Positions 17,420 to 26,627 of a stretch of DNA of 64,000 bases are shown in pieces. The stretch lies in contig NZ_FNRI01000002.1 in NCBI RefSeq assembly GCF_900107675.1, positions 186,001 through 250,000 on the forward strand, in the 5' to 3' direction. The notes beneath the pieces were generated by a model, which saw only the letters and a list, made by a program, of their open reading frames with translations, was not told the DNA's origin and did not search any database. Both the position numbers and the translations under genes were made by a program. This stretch comes from Alistipes timonensis JC136. GTDB taxonomy: Bacteria > Bacteroidota > Bacteroidia > Bacteroidales > Rikenellaceae. The stretch's first letter is position 1; each line of letters begins with the position of its first letter.

Positions 17420-18427
17420 ATGTCTATCGTACGCAACACCGAAAGCGATCTCGAATTCGAAAACAAAATCCGGCCGCAGGAGCTCGAAAACTTCTCCGGC
17501 CAGGACAAGATCGTCGATAATCTCCGCATCTTCATCAAAGCGGCGCTCATGCGCGGCGACTCGCTCGACCACGTGCTGCTGCACGGCCCCCCGGGACTGG
17601 GCAAGACCACCCTCGCCAACATCATCGCCAACGAGATGGGGGCGCAGCTGCGGCTCACGTCGGGTCCCGTGCTGGACAAGCCGGGCGACCTGGCGGGCCT
17701 TTTGACGAACCTCAACCCGGGCGACGTGCTCTTCATCGACGAGATACACCGCCTCAGCCCGATCGTCGAGGAGTACCTCTACTCGGCGATGGAGGACTAC
17801 AAGATCGACATCGTGCTGGACAAGGGCCCCTCGGCGCGTTCGATCCAGATCGAGCTGGCGCCTTTCACGCTGATCGGCGCCACGACGCGCAGCGGCCTGC
17901 TGACCTCGCCCCTGAGGGCGCGCTTCGGCATCACCTGCCACCTGGAATATTACGACGCCCCGGTGCTGGCCGGGATCGTGAAGCGTTCGGCCCGCATCCT
18001 CGACGTTTCGATCGACGACGACGCGGCCCACGAGGTGGCCCTGCGCTCGCGCGGCACGCCGCGTATCGCCAACGCCCTGCTGCGGCGCGTCCGGGACTTC
18101 GCCATGGTCAAAGGCGAGGGGCATATCGACCTCGGAATCACGCGCATCGCCCTTGCGGCGCTGAACATCGACTCGCGGGGTCTGGACCAGATGGACAACA
18201 AGATACTGGGGGCCATCATCGAGAAATTCAACGGCGGCCCCGTGGGTCTCAACACCGTGGCTACGGCTGTGGGCGAAGAGGCCGGGACGATCGAGGAGGT
18301 CTACGAACCGTTCCTCATCAAAGAGGGTTTCCTCAAACGCACGCCCCGCGGCCGGGAAGCGACGCCGCTGGCCTACGAGCACCTCGGACTCACCCACCCG
18401 CGCGACGGAGAGGCATCGCTCTTCTGA
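17420..18427 (+). CDS. ruvB: Holliday junction branch migration ATPase RuvB
   Basis: 335 aa, normal size. Walker A is LLHGPPGLGKTTLANIIANE, Walker B is LFIDEIHRLSP, sensor 1 lies in IGATTRSGLLTSPLRARFG, and the C-terminal winged helix ends FLKRTPRGREATPLAYEHLG. RuvB is the hexameric motor that, with RuvA, moves Holliday junctions during recombinational repair. It is a single gene with a near-leaderless promoter; ruvA and ruvC are not in the window. Confidence 0.97.
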   Translation: MSIVRNTESDLEFENKIRPQELENFSGQDKIVDNLRIFIKAALMRGDSLDHVLLHGPPGLGKTTLANIIANEMGAQLRLTSGPVLDKPGDLAGLLTNLNPGDVLFIDEIHRLSPIVEEYLYSAMEDYKIDIVLDKGPSARSIQIELAPFTLIGATTRSGLLTSPLRARFGITCHLEYYDAPVLAGIVKRSARILDVSIDDDAAHEVALRSRGTPRIANALLRRVRDFAMVKGEGHIDLGITRIALAALNIDSRGLDQMDNKILGAIIEKFNGGPVGLNTVATAVGEEAGTIEEVYEPFLIKEGFLKRTPRGREATPLAYEHLGLTHPRDGEASLF

Positions 18428-18572
18428 CCGCGGAAAGAGACGCACCGACCCCGACACAGGAAACAACCGCTCCGCAGCCTGCCGTCCGCCAGTTCGGGGC
18501 GGCCTGCGATTTTATTTCTAAAATAATTTCAGAAAATCCTAAAAAAAGTTAAGATCGGAGCAATTTTTGTGC

Positions 18573-18580
18573 TATATTTG
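18573..18580 (+). promoter_or_regulatory. -7 promoter box for malic enzyme gene
   Basis: TATATTTG matches TAnnTTTG, 30 nt before the start codon. The rest of the 183-bp gap after ruvB holds no gene. Confidence 0.6.
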
Positions 18581-18610
18581 TCGTTGGTGTTATTAGGTTA
18601 CTAACGGAAA

Positions 18611-19900
<1,290 letters not shown>

Positions 19901-19906
19901 AAAGAA

Positions 19907-19933
19907 AAATCCGGTCGAAACGACCGGATTTTT
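19907..19933. terminator. Bidirectional terminator between malic enzyme gene and aroB
   Basis: AAATCCGGTCG, AAA loop, CGACCGGATTT, with T runs outward on both strands, serving two convergent genes. Confidence 0.9.
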
Positions 19934-20950
19934 TCATATGAACAACGCCGCAAAGGCGTCCATCTCTATCGGCCGCACCTCGCAGTCGCCGATGCCCACC
20001 GGCAGGACGATGCGCAGCATCCCGTCTTCGTTTTTCTTGTCCTTGCCGACCTCCTTCAGCAACCGTTTCACCTCCACCGGAGGCGTCAGGTCGAAGCCCA
20101 GTTGCATGAGAAGATGCACGATCCGGTCGCGGTCGGCTTCGGTCAGCACTCCCAGCTTCACCGCAGCCCCGGCGATCAGCGCCGTGCCGACGGCCACCGC
20201 CTCGCCGTGGTTCATGCGGTTGGAACATTTCTCGATGGCGTGCGCCAGCGTATGCCCGAGGTTGAGCTTGCGGCGGTCGCCCGATTCGTACTCGTCGCGC
20301 TCGACAATGTCGGCTTTCACGCGTATCGCCGCCGAAACGGCGTCGGACAGCAGGTCCGTATCGGTGCGCAGCGCCTCGAACGTCGTGTTTTCGATGCGCT
20401 CGAACAGGTCGGCATCGGCAATGATCGCCGCTTTGACCACCTCGGCCAGCCCCGCACGGAACTCCCGGTCGGGAAGCGTCCGCAGCATCCCGGGGTCGCA
20501 GATCACGAACCGGGGCTGCGTGAAGGTTCCGGCCATATTCTTGTATCCGTCGACATTTACGCCGTTCTTGCCGCCGACCGATGCGTCGACCTGCCCCAGC
20601 AGCGTCGTCGAGACGAACCCGAACTTCAGCCCGCGCATGTAGGTCGAGGCGGCGAACCCCGCCACGTCGGTGACGATGCCGCCCCCGACGGCCAGCACGA
20701 AGGTCGAACGGTCCACGCCCAGCTCGATGAAGCGGCGGTAGATCGACTCGACGGTCTGCAGGGTTTTGATGCTCTCGCCCAGGCCGATTAACACGGGGTC
20801 GTACTTCTCCAGCATCGGGCGGTACAACCGGTCGATCGAGGAATCCGAAATCACCACGACGCGCCCTTCGGGAAGCACTCCGGGAAGAATATCTTTCACG
20901 GGGCCGATGTAAATCTCGCTCTGGGAGCGGACGTTGAAGAGAGGTTCCAT
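19934..20950 (-). CDS. aroB: 3-dehydroquinate synthase AroB
   Basis: 338 aa. The NAD-binding GGGIVTDVAGFAASTYMRG is near residue 97. The metal and active-site segments are STTLLGQVDASVGGKNGVN, FRAGLAEVVKAA, LNLGHTLAHAIE and NHGEAVAVG. The enzyme converts DAHP to 3-dehydroquinate, step two of the shikimate pathway. The gene stands alone, convergent with the malic enzyme gene and divergent from typA. Confidence 0.96.
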   Translation of the reverse strand: MEPLFNVRSQSEIYIGPVKDILPGVLPEGRVVVISDSSIDRLYRPMLEKYDPVLIGLGESIKTLQTVESIYRRFIELGVDRSTFVLAVGGGIVTDVAGFAASTYMRGLKFGFVSTTLLGQVDASVGGKNGVNVDGYKNMAGTFTQPRFVICDPGMLRTLPDREFRAGLAEVVKAAIIADADLFERIENTTFEALRTDTDLLSDAVSAAIRVKADIVERDEYESGDRRKLNLGHTLAHAIEKCSNRMNHGEAVAVGTALIAGAAVKLGVLTEADRDRIVHLLMQLGFDLTPPVEVKRLLKEVGKDKKNEDGMLRIVLPVGIGDCEVRPIEMDAFAALFI

Positions 20951-21004
20951 TATTTAACTTCTTTAGGAATCGAGCAAAATTAGTATAATTTCCCGAGAAT
21001 TTGT

Positions 21005-21012
21005 TACCTTTG
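21005..21012 (+). promoter_or_regulatory. -7 promoter box for typA
   Basis: TACCTTTG lies 19 nt before the typA ATG inside the 81-bp gap divergent from aroB. Confidence 0.6.
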
Positions 21013-21031
21013 CACCACAAAATACATTTCT

Positions 21032-22834
21032 ATGCAAAAACTGCGCAATATTGCGATTATTGCCCACGTCGACCACGGCAAGACCACACTCGTAGACAAA
21101 CTGATTCTGACAGGCCACATCCTGCGCGACAACGCCAAGCCGACCGGCGAACTCATACTGGACAACAACGACCTGGAACGCGAACGCGGCATCACGATCC
21201 TTTCGAAGAATGTTTCGGTCATCTACAAGGACTATAAGATCAACATCATCGACACCCCGGGCCACGCCGATTTCGGCGGCGAGGTCGAGCGTGTGCTGAA
21301 CATGTGCGACGGCGTGCTGCTGCTCGTCGACGCCTTCGAGGGCACGATGCCCCAGACGCGCTTCGTGCTGCAGAAAGCCCTCGCGCTGGGCAAGAAGCCC
21401 ATCGTGGTCGTCAACAAGGTCGACAAGCCCAACTGCCGTCCCGAGGTGGTCAACGAGCAGGTCTTCGACCTGATGTTCTCGCTCAACGCCACCGAAGAGC
21501 AGCTCGACTACAAAACCATCTACGGCTCGGCCAAGCAGGGCTGGATGTCATACAAATGGAACGAACCGACGGATTCGATCGTGCCGCTGCTGGAAGCCAT
21601 CGTCGACGAGATTCCCGAACCGACCATCATCGAGGGCACGCCGCAGATGCTCATTACGTCGCTCGAATATTCGGCCTATACGGGCCGTATCGCCGTGGGC
21701 AAAGTCACGCGCGGATCGCTCAAATCGGGCCAGATGGTCACCCTCGCCAAGCGCGACGGCGTGACGATGCAGAAGACCCGGATCAAAGAACTGATGATCT
21801 TCGAGGGCCTCGGCAAGAAGAAGGTCGAGGAGGTTCCCTGCGGGGAAATCTGCGCCATCATGGGCATCGAGGGATTCGAGATCGGAGACACCGTCTGCGA
21901 CTACGAGAATCCCGAGCCGCTGCCCCCCATCGCCATCGACGAACCCACGATGTCGATGCTCTTCACGATCAACAACTCGCCCTTCTTCGGCAAGGACGGC
22001 AAATACGTCACCTCGCGCCACATCAAAGAGCGCCTCGACCGCGAACTGGAGAAGAATCTCGCCCTGCGCGTGACGCCGGGCCCCTCGGCCGACTCGTTCA
22101 ACGTCTTCGGCCGCGGCGTGCTGCACCTCTCGGTGCTGATCGAGACCATGCGCCGCGAAGGCTACGAACTGCAGGTGGGCCAGCCCCACGTCATTGTCAA
22201 AGAGATCGACGGCAAGAAATGCGAGCCGATCGAGGAGATGACCGTCGACTGCCCCGAGGAGTACTCGGGTACGGTAATCGACCTCGCCACGCGCCGCAAG
22301 GGCACGCTGACCAACATGTCCTCGGACGGCGAACGCACGCGCCTGGAATTCGACATTCCCTCGCGCGGCATCATCGGCCTGCGCTCGAATATGCTGACCG
22401 CCACGGCCGGCGAAGCCATCATGACCCACCGTCTGAAGGGTTTCGAACCGTGGGTCGGGGATATCGAGATGCGCACCAACGGCTCGATCATCTCGGGCGA
22501 GACCGGCACGGCCTACGCCTACTCGATCGACAAATTGCAGGACCGCGGCCGCTTCTTCATCAGCCCGATGGAGCAGGTCTACGCCGGACAGGTCATCGGC
22601 GAGCACACGCGCCAGAACGACATCACGGTCAACGTCACCAAAGCCAAGCAGCTCACCAACATGCGTGCTTCGGGGTCGGACGACAAGACGTCGATCGCCC
22701 CGCCGAAGGTCTTCACGCTGGAGGAGGCCCTCGAATACATCCAGGGCGACGAGTATGTCGAAGTTACACCGCACTCGATGCGCCTGCGCAAGATCCTGCT
22801 CGACGAGAACGACCGCAAACGCGCTGCGAAATAA
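21032..22834 (+). CDS. typA: Translational GTPase TypA/BipA
   Basis: 600 aa. G1 is IIAHVDHGKTTLVDKL at the N-terminus, G3 is DTPGHADFGGEVERVL, G4 is NKVDKP. Domains II, III/V follow, and the TypA-specific C-terminal domain ends TPHSMRLRKILLDENDRKRA. TypA binds ribosomes and supports large-subunit assembly and growth under stress or cold. It is followed 9 bp later by a small membrane protein gene. Confidence 0.96.
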   Translation: MQKLRNIAIIAHVDHGKTTLVDKLILTGHILRDNAKPTGELILDNNDLERERGITILSKNVSVIYKDYKINIIDTPGHADFGGEVERVLNMCDGVLLLVDAFEGTMPQTRFVLQKALALGKKPIVVVNKVDKPNCRPEVVNEQVFDLMFSLNATEEQLDYKTIYGSAKQGWMSYKWNEPTDSIVPLLEAIVDEIPEPTIIEGTPQMLITSLEYSAYTGRIAVGKVTRGSLKSGQMVTLAKRDGVTMQKTRIKELMIFEGLGKKKVEEVPCGEICAIMGIEGFEIGDTVCDYENPEPLPPIAIDEPTMSMLFTINNSPFFGKDGKYVTSRHIKERLDRELEKNLALRVTPGPSADSFNVFGRGVLHLSVLIETMRREGYELQVGQPHVIVKEIDGKKCEPIEEMTVDCPEEYSGTVIDLATRRKGTLTNMSSDGERTRLEFDIPSRGIIGLRSNMLTATAGEAIMTHRLKGFEPWVGDIEMRTNGSIISGETGTAYAYSIDKLQDRGRFFISPMEQVYAGQVIGEHTRQNDITVNVTKAKQLTNMRASGSDDKTSIAPPKVFTLEEALEYIQGDEYVEVTPHSMRLRKILLDENDRKRAAK

Positions 22835-22843
22835 TCCCGGACG

Positions 22844-23158
22844 ATGGACCATTTCACCCTTTCGCTGGCCGTAGGCGCCGCCGCAGGAGCGCTGGTGGCT
22901 ATCCCGATGATCGCCCAGAAAGCCTCGTTCCGCCACTGCGTCGCGGCTTTCTGCACCTACCTGTTCGCCGCCGTCATCACATTTTACAGCGATCTGCCCT
23001 ACCTGCCCTGGTGGGCCGACGGCATGGGCGTCGCGCTGATGGTCGCCATTCCCGCAGCGACCGTAGGCTCGGGCAAGGAGAGCCGCCCCGTCCCGACGCT
23101 GCTCAACGCCGTACTGGTCGGATTCCTGATAAGCGTCGCGGAACGCTACCTGGCATAA
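22844..23158 (+). CDS. Small membrane protein of unknown function
   Basis: 104 aa with about four hydrophobic segments (LSLAVGAAAGALVAIPMIA, FCTYLFAAVITFYSDLPYL, WADGMGVALMVAIPAA and NAVLVGFLISVAERYLA). I do not recognise the family; the layout resembles small Bacteroidetes DUF membrane proteins. It starts 9 bp after typA and ends just before a strong terminator, so it is probably co-transcribed with typA. Confidence 0.65.
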   Translation: MDHFTLSLAVGAAAGALVAIPMIAQKASFRHCVAAFCTYLFAAVITFYSDLPYLPWWADGMGVALMVAIPAATVGSGKESRPVPTLLNAVLVGFLISVAERYLA

Positions 23159-23165
23159 GAAAAAA

Positions 23166-23188
23166 ACGGACTCCGGTCCGTTTTTTTT
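23166..23188 (+). terminator. Terminator after typA and the small membrane protein gene
   Basis: ACGGAC, TCCG loop, GTCCGT, preceded by A6 and followed by eight T. Confidence 0.9.
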
Positions 23189-23247
23189 GCATAGTCCGTG
23201 CAGTATCAGGAAATTGACTCCGTTTAGAGGAAAAACCTCCTATTCCT

Positions 23248-23877
23248 ATGAAACAATTCTGCACCTTACTGTTTCTGCTGCCGCTTGTGTTCGGCAGCTG
23301 CGACAAAGACGACGACACGCGCATCGAAACCTGGACCGTCGCTTCCGAAAAAGGCGTCGCCGGCATCTTCATGGGCTTCGGCCACGTTCCCGCCTACATC
23401 CTCAAGACAGGTCCGAACGCCGGGTGGGAAATATCCACGGCACACATCGAGGGCTTCACGTTCGAAAAGGGGTATCAGACCGAGATGCTCGTCCGCATCG
23501 AGCCGATCCCCAATCCCCCGGCCGACGGCCCCGGATACCGCTACACGATGGAAAAGCCGATCTCGCGCACGCCGATGCAGTCGGATGTCGATCCGCTGCA
23601 ATTCAGCCCGGAGTTCGAGGTCACCATCGCCTCCCGGCGCGCCGACAGTCCGGCGACGAGCGGTTATTGGATCAAAGACATGCGCTGCCCCGACCCGCGT
23701 TGGGAACCGTTCCCGTGGGAGATCGAAGGCTTCGATTTCAAACCGGGCTTCGAGGCCCGCATCCGGATACGGCCCGTCGCCGAATACGACGACGCAAAGG
23801 GCGACTACGAAGTGAAATATCACCAGACGGAACTGATTTCGAGCGAGGAGCAAGCGTCCGAAGGGCTGCCGGAATAG
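23248..23877 (+). CDS. Lipoprotein with two DUF4377-like repeats
   Basis: 209 aa; lipobox LPLVFGSC with Cys18, followed by DKDDDTR. Two similar units are visible: GWEISTAHIEGFTFEKGYQ (about 74-92) and RWEPFPWEIEGFDFKPGFE (about 151-169). The W-x-I-x-GF-x-GY/F pattern is that of DUF4377, a small envelope domain common in Bacteroidetes. The conserved Cys pair I remember from that family is not seen. Function unknown. It is convergent with the YbaN-like gene, 2 bp away. Confidence 0.6.
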   Translation: MKQFCTLLFLLPLVFGSCDKDDDTRIETWTVASEKGVAGIFMGFGHVPAYILKTGPNAGWEISTAHIEGFTFEKGYQTEMLVRIEPIPNPPADGPGYRYTMEKPISRTPMQSDVDPLQFSPEFEVTIASRRADSPATSGYWIKDMRCPDPRWEPFPWEIEGFDFKPGFEARIRIRPVAEYDDAKGDYEVKYHQTELISSEEQASEGLPE

Positions 23878-23879
23878 CC

Positions 23880-24245
23880 TCAGTCCCGCAATGTTGCGAA
23901 CGAGAGGATGTGCCATGTGACGCCGACGGCCACGGCCAGCAACGCCAGCTGCGCCCACCACCACCCGGCCAGTATCCCGAAGATGCAGTAAAGCATCGCC
24001 GCCCACATCAGGACGATGGAAAAGACCTTAGCGCGCAGGGGTATGGCGCGGTTTTCGCGGAAGTTGCGGATGTACTCGCCGAAACAGCGGTGCGACAGGA
24101 GCCACGCGTAAAGCCGCGGCGACGAGCGCACCCAGAGCGCCGCCGCCAGCAGCAGAAACGGCGTAGTGGGCAGCAGCGGCAGGAAAATGCCGACAATGCC
24201 CAGCGCGAAGGCTATGCACCCGAGTATGGCGAGGAGAATTTTCAC
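23880..24245 (-). CDS. DUF454 (YbaN-like) inner membrane protein
   Basis: 121 aa from a GTG start. The N-terminus GCIAFALGIVGIFLPLLPTTPFLLLAA is the YbaN/DUF454 signature, followed by the basic loop RCFGEYIRNFRENRAIPLRAK and two further helices. Function is unknown in the family. The GTG start is supported by a TATTTTTG box exactly 4 nt upstream on the minus strand, implying a leaderless transcript. Confidence 0.85.
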   Translation of the reverse strand: MKILLAILGCIAFALGIVGIFLPLLPTTPFLLLAAALWVRSSPRLYAWLLSHRCFGEYIRNFRENRAIPLRAKVFSIVLMWAAMLYCIFGILAGWWWAQLALLAVAVGVTWHILSFATLRD

Positions 24246-24249
24246 GATG

Positions 24250-24257
24250 CAAAAATA
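24250..24257 (-). promoter_or_regulatory. -7 promoter box for the DUF454 gene
   Basis: The minus strand reads TATTTTTG followed by CATC and the GTG start at 24245. Confidence 0.6.
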
Positions 24258-24301
24258 GCATAAATCCGGGGTCGGGAATGCCGTGTAACGCCAAATTTAT
24301 A

Positions 24302-24309
24302 TATATTTG
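24302..24309 (+). promoter_or_regulatory. -7 promoter box for rpiB
   Basis: TATATTTG; transcription from here leaves about 25 nt of leader before the chosen rpiB ATG, and excludes the in-frame ATG at 24307-24313 as a start. Confidence 0.6.
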
Positions 24310-24336
24310 TATGACAGAACACAAATAAACCGATAT

Positions 24337-24783
24337 ATGATGAAAAAAATAGGTATCGCCTGCGACCATGCCGGCTACGAAATGAAAGAATTTTTGGTAG
24401 GTTACCTCGACGCCATGGGCTACGACGTGCTCGATTTCGGCACGCATTCACCCGAAAGCGTCGACTATGCCGATTTCGCACACCCGCTGGCCGAGGCCAT
24501 CGAAAAGGGCGAACTGGAGCGCGGCATCGCACTCTGCGGCTCGGGCGAAGGGATGGCCATGACGCTCAACAAACACCAGGGCATCCGCGCAGGTCTTTGC
24601 TGGGACCCCGAGGTCGCCTCGCTGATCCGCCGCCACAACAACGCCAACGTCATCGTATTCCCGGCGCGCTTCATCACCAACGACGAGGCCGTCAAAATGC
24701 TCGACGCCTATTTCGCCGCCGAGTTCGAAGGCGGACGCCACGAGGCCCGTCTGGCCAAAATGCCCGTCGCAGGCTGTAAATAA
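24337..24783 (+). CDS. rpiB: Ribose-5-phosphate isomerase B
   Basis: 148 aa from MMKKIGIACDHAGYEMKEF, the standard RpiB N-terminus. GIALCGSGEGMAMTLNKHQGIRAG holds the catalytic Cys loop and anion-binding residues, cut here as ALCGSGEGMAM and NKHQGIRAG. RHNNANVIVFPARFIT is the third conserved block. It interconverts ribose 5-phosphate and ribulose 5-phosphate in the pentose phosphate pathway; some family members act on other aldose phosphates. Convergent with ispE. Confidence 0.95.
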   Translation: MMKKIGIACDHAGYEMKEFLVGYLDAMGYDVLDFGTHSPESVDYADFAHPLAEAIEKGELERGIALCGSGEGMAMTLNKHQGIRAGLCWDPEVASLIRRHNNANVIVFPARFITNDEAVKMLDAYFAAEFEGGRHEARLAKMPVAGCK

Positions 24784-24790
24784 GCGGGTT

Positions 24791-25603
24791 TCACAATTCG
24801 AAAACAAAGGGCGAGAGGGCTTTCAGCCGCTCGCCTTTTTCGTGCCCCGCGAAGAGCCCGAAGACCGCCGAGCCGCTGCCCGACATCGAAGCGTACACGG
24901 CCCCGGCTTCCAGCAAACGCTCCCTGGCCGCACGGATGGCCGGACGTGCGGCGAGAATGTGCCGCTCGAAATCGTTGGTCACCAATCCCTGCCACTCCGC
25001 GACGGGGCGCTTAAGACGCTCTGCCAACGACACCTCCGGCACCCGGGGCCGCACCCCGGCATAGGCTTCGCGGGTCGAGACGCCCTCGCCGGGTTTGACG
25101 ATCACGAGCGTCATTCCGCTCAGGTCCAGCGGATAAGGCTCCATCACCTCGCCTCTTCCCTTGCATAACTGCGGGGTGTTGCGGACGAAAAAGGCCGTAT
25201 CGCTGCCCAGCTCGGCGGCGCACGCGATCAACTCCGCTTCGGACAGCCCGAGCGCAAACAGCCCGTTGACAGCCAGCAGCACCGCCGTACCGTCCGACGA
25301 ACCGCCGCCCAGCCCGGCGCCGAACGGCACGCGCTTGTCGAGCCGGATGTCGATGCCGTCCACGCCGTAACGCCGCTGCATCAGCCGGAAAGCCTTCACG
25401 CAGATATTCTCCTCCGGAGCGCAGTCCACGGCCAGTCCCCCGGCGCGAAACGTGACGCCGGACGCGTCGGTACACACCACTTCCACCTCGTCGTAAAGGC
25501 CCGCAACGGGGAACATCACGGTTTCCAGGTCGTGAAATCCGTCCGCACGGCGGCGCAGGATATCGAGGCCCAGATTTATTTTGCAGTTTGCTTTCAGAAT
25601 CAT
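24791..25603 (-). CDS. ispE: 4-diphosphocytidyl-2-C-methyl-D-erythritol kinase IspE
   Basis: 270 aa from MILKANCKINLGLDILRRR, with the conserved substrate-binding Lys/Asn. The ATP loop is VPFGAGLGGGSSDGTAVL (GHMP family), and the C-terminal MSGSGSAVFGLF is the second GHMP motif. It phosphorylates CDP-methylerythritol in the MEP isoprenoid pathway; ispD of the same pathway lies at 51926. The start is fixed by a TACCTTTG box 4 nt upstream. Confidence 0.95.
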   Translation of the reverse strand: MILKANCKINLGLDILRRRADGFHDLETVMFPVAGLYDEVEVVCTDASGVTFRAGGLAVDCAPEENICVKAFRLMQRRYGVDGIDIRLDKRVPFGAGLGGGSSDGTAVLLAVNGLFALGLSEAELIACAAELGSDTAFFVRNTPQLCKGRGEVMEPYPLDLSGMTLVIVKPGEGVSTREAYAGVRPRVPEVSLAERLKRPVAEWQGLVTNDFERHILAARPAIRAARERLLEAGAVYASMSGSGSAVFGLFAGHEKGERLKALSPFVFEL

Positions 25604-25607
25604 AGAA

Positions 25608-25615
25608 CAAAGGTA
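25608..25615 (-). promoter_or_regulatory. -7 promoter box for ispE
   Basis: Minus strand TACCTTTG, then TTCT, then the ispE ATG. Its -33 region must overlap the -7 box of the divergent GSCFA gene. Confidence 0.65.
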
Positions 25616-25624
25616 AGAATTTTC

Positions 25625-25632
25625 TATTTTTG
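25625..25632 (+). promoter_or_regulatory. -7 promoter box for the GSCFA gene
   Basis: TATTTTTG, then CCGT, then ATG at 25637. The boxes of the two divergent promoters are only 9 bp apart. Confidence 0.65.
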
Positions 25633-25636
25633 CCGT

Positions 25637-26602
25637 ATGAAATTCCGCACCGAAATCGAAATATCGCCCCTCAGGGTGCAGATCGGCTACGAAAACCGCG
25701 TGCTGACACTCGGATCGTGCTTCGCCGCACACATCGCCGGGAAACTCGCCGGGGCGAAATTCCGCGTCACGGAAAACCCCTCGGGCATCCTTTTCAACCC
25801 GCTGTCTATCGCCGCGGCGATCCGCAGTTACGCCTCCCCCGCCGCCGTAACACGCGACGAACTGGGGTTCGACGGCGACGTGTGGTACCACTTCGGATTT
25901 CACGGCGACTTCTCGGCCCCGACGGCCGAAGAGGCCCTCGCGCGGATGAACGCCGCACGACAGGCCGGGGCCGAAGCGCTCCGCACCGCCGACCGGGTGA
26001 TCCTTACGTTCGGCACCGCATGGGTCTACGAACGCCGGGGCGAGGTCGTCGCCAACTGCCACCGAAGGCCCGCCGCGGAGTTTTCCAGACGGCGGCTTTC
26101 GGTCGGAGAGATCGTGGAGAGCGTCGCGGAGCTGATCGGGGGAGCGCTTGCCGGAAAGCAGATTGTCCTGACCATCAGTCCGGTGCGCCACATCGGAGAC
26201 ACCCTGGCAGGCAACGCCGTGAGCAAAGCCGCGCTGCGGCTGGCCGCGGAGGAGTTGACGCAAAGGTTCGGGTGCGTCGAATATTTCCCTGCCTACGAGA
26301 TCGTCACCGACGACCTGCGCGACTACCGGTTCTATGCCGACGACCTCGTGCATCCCGCTCCGCAGGCCGTGACGTACGTCTGGGAGAAATTCACCGAAAC
26401 GGCCCTCACCGACCGCGCCCGGAGACTGCTCCCGGAAGTCGAAGCCATCGCCGCCGCAGCGGCCCACCGGCCCCGCAATCCGCAGAGCGAGGCGCACCGC
26501 TCCTTCTGCCGCCGCCAGCTGGAACGTATCGCCGCACTCCCGGAGATCGATTTTCAGTCGGAAGCGGCCTGTTTCCGCCGATGTCTCGAAATAAATTCGT
26601 AA
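25637..26602 (+). CDS. GSCFA domain protein
   Basis: 321 aa from MKFRTEIEISPLRVQIGYEN. LTLGSCFAAHIAGKLAG carries the name-giving GSCFA motif. Further conserved blocks are NPSGILFNPLSIA, ILTFGTAWVYER and TISPVRHIGD, followed by DDLVHPAPQAVTYVWEKF. GSCFA proteins have an SGNH-hydrolase-like layout (Ser in GSCFA, Asp/His near the end), so an esterase or acyltransferase activity is plausible but untested. No signal peptide is visible. Divergent from ispE. Confidence 0.85.
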   Translation: MKFRTEIEISPLRVQIGYENRVLTLGSCFAAHIAGKLAGAKFRVTENPSGILFNPLSIAAAIRSYASPAAVTRDELGFDGDVWYHFGFHGDFSAPTAEEALARMNAARQAGAEALRTADRVILTFGTAWVYERRGEVVANCHRRPAAEFSRRRLSVGEIVESVAELIGGALAGKQIVLTISPVRHIGDTLAGNAVSKAALRLAAEELTQRFGCVEYFPAYEIVTDDLRDYRFYADDLVHPAPQAVTYVWEKFTETALTDRARRLLPEVEAIAAAAAHRPRNPQSEAHRSFCRRQLERIAALPEIDFQSEAACFRRCLEINS

Positions 26603-26607
26603 ATTTG
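26600..26607 (+). promoter_or_regulatory. -7 promoter box for the phosphatase-like gene
   Basis: TAAATTTG overlapping the GSCFA stop codon, 20 nt before the next ATG. Confidence 0.5.
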
Positions 26608-26627
26608 CGGCCAATTCCATTACGCAG

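Noticed and set aside
24307..24783. A longer rpiB start at the upstream in-frame ATG
   Set aside because: That ATG overlaps the TATATTTG promoter box, and the conserved RpiB N-terminus begins at 24337.
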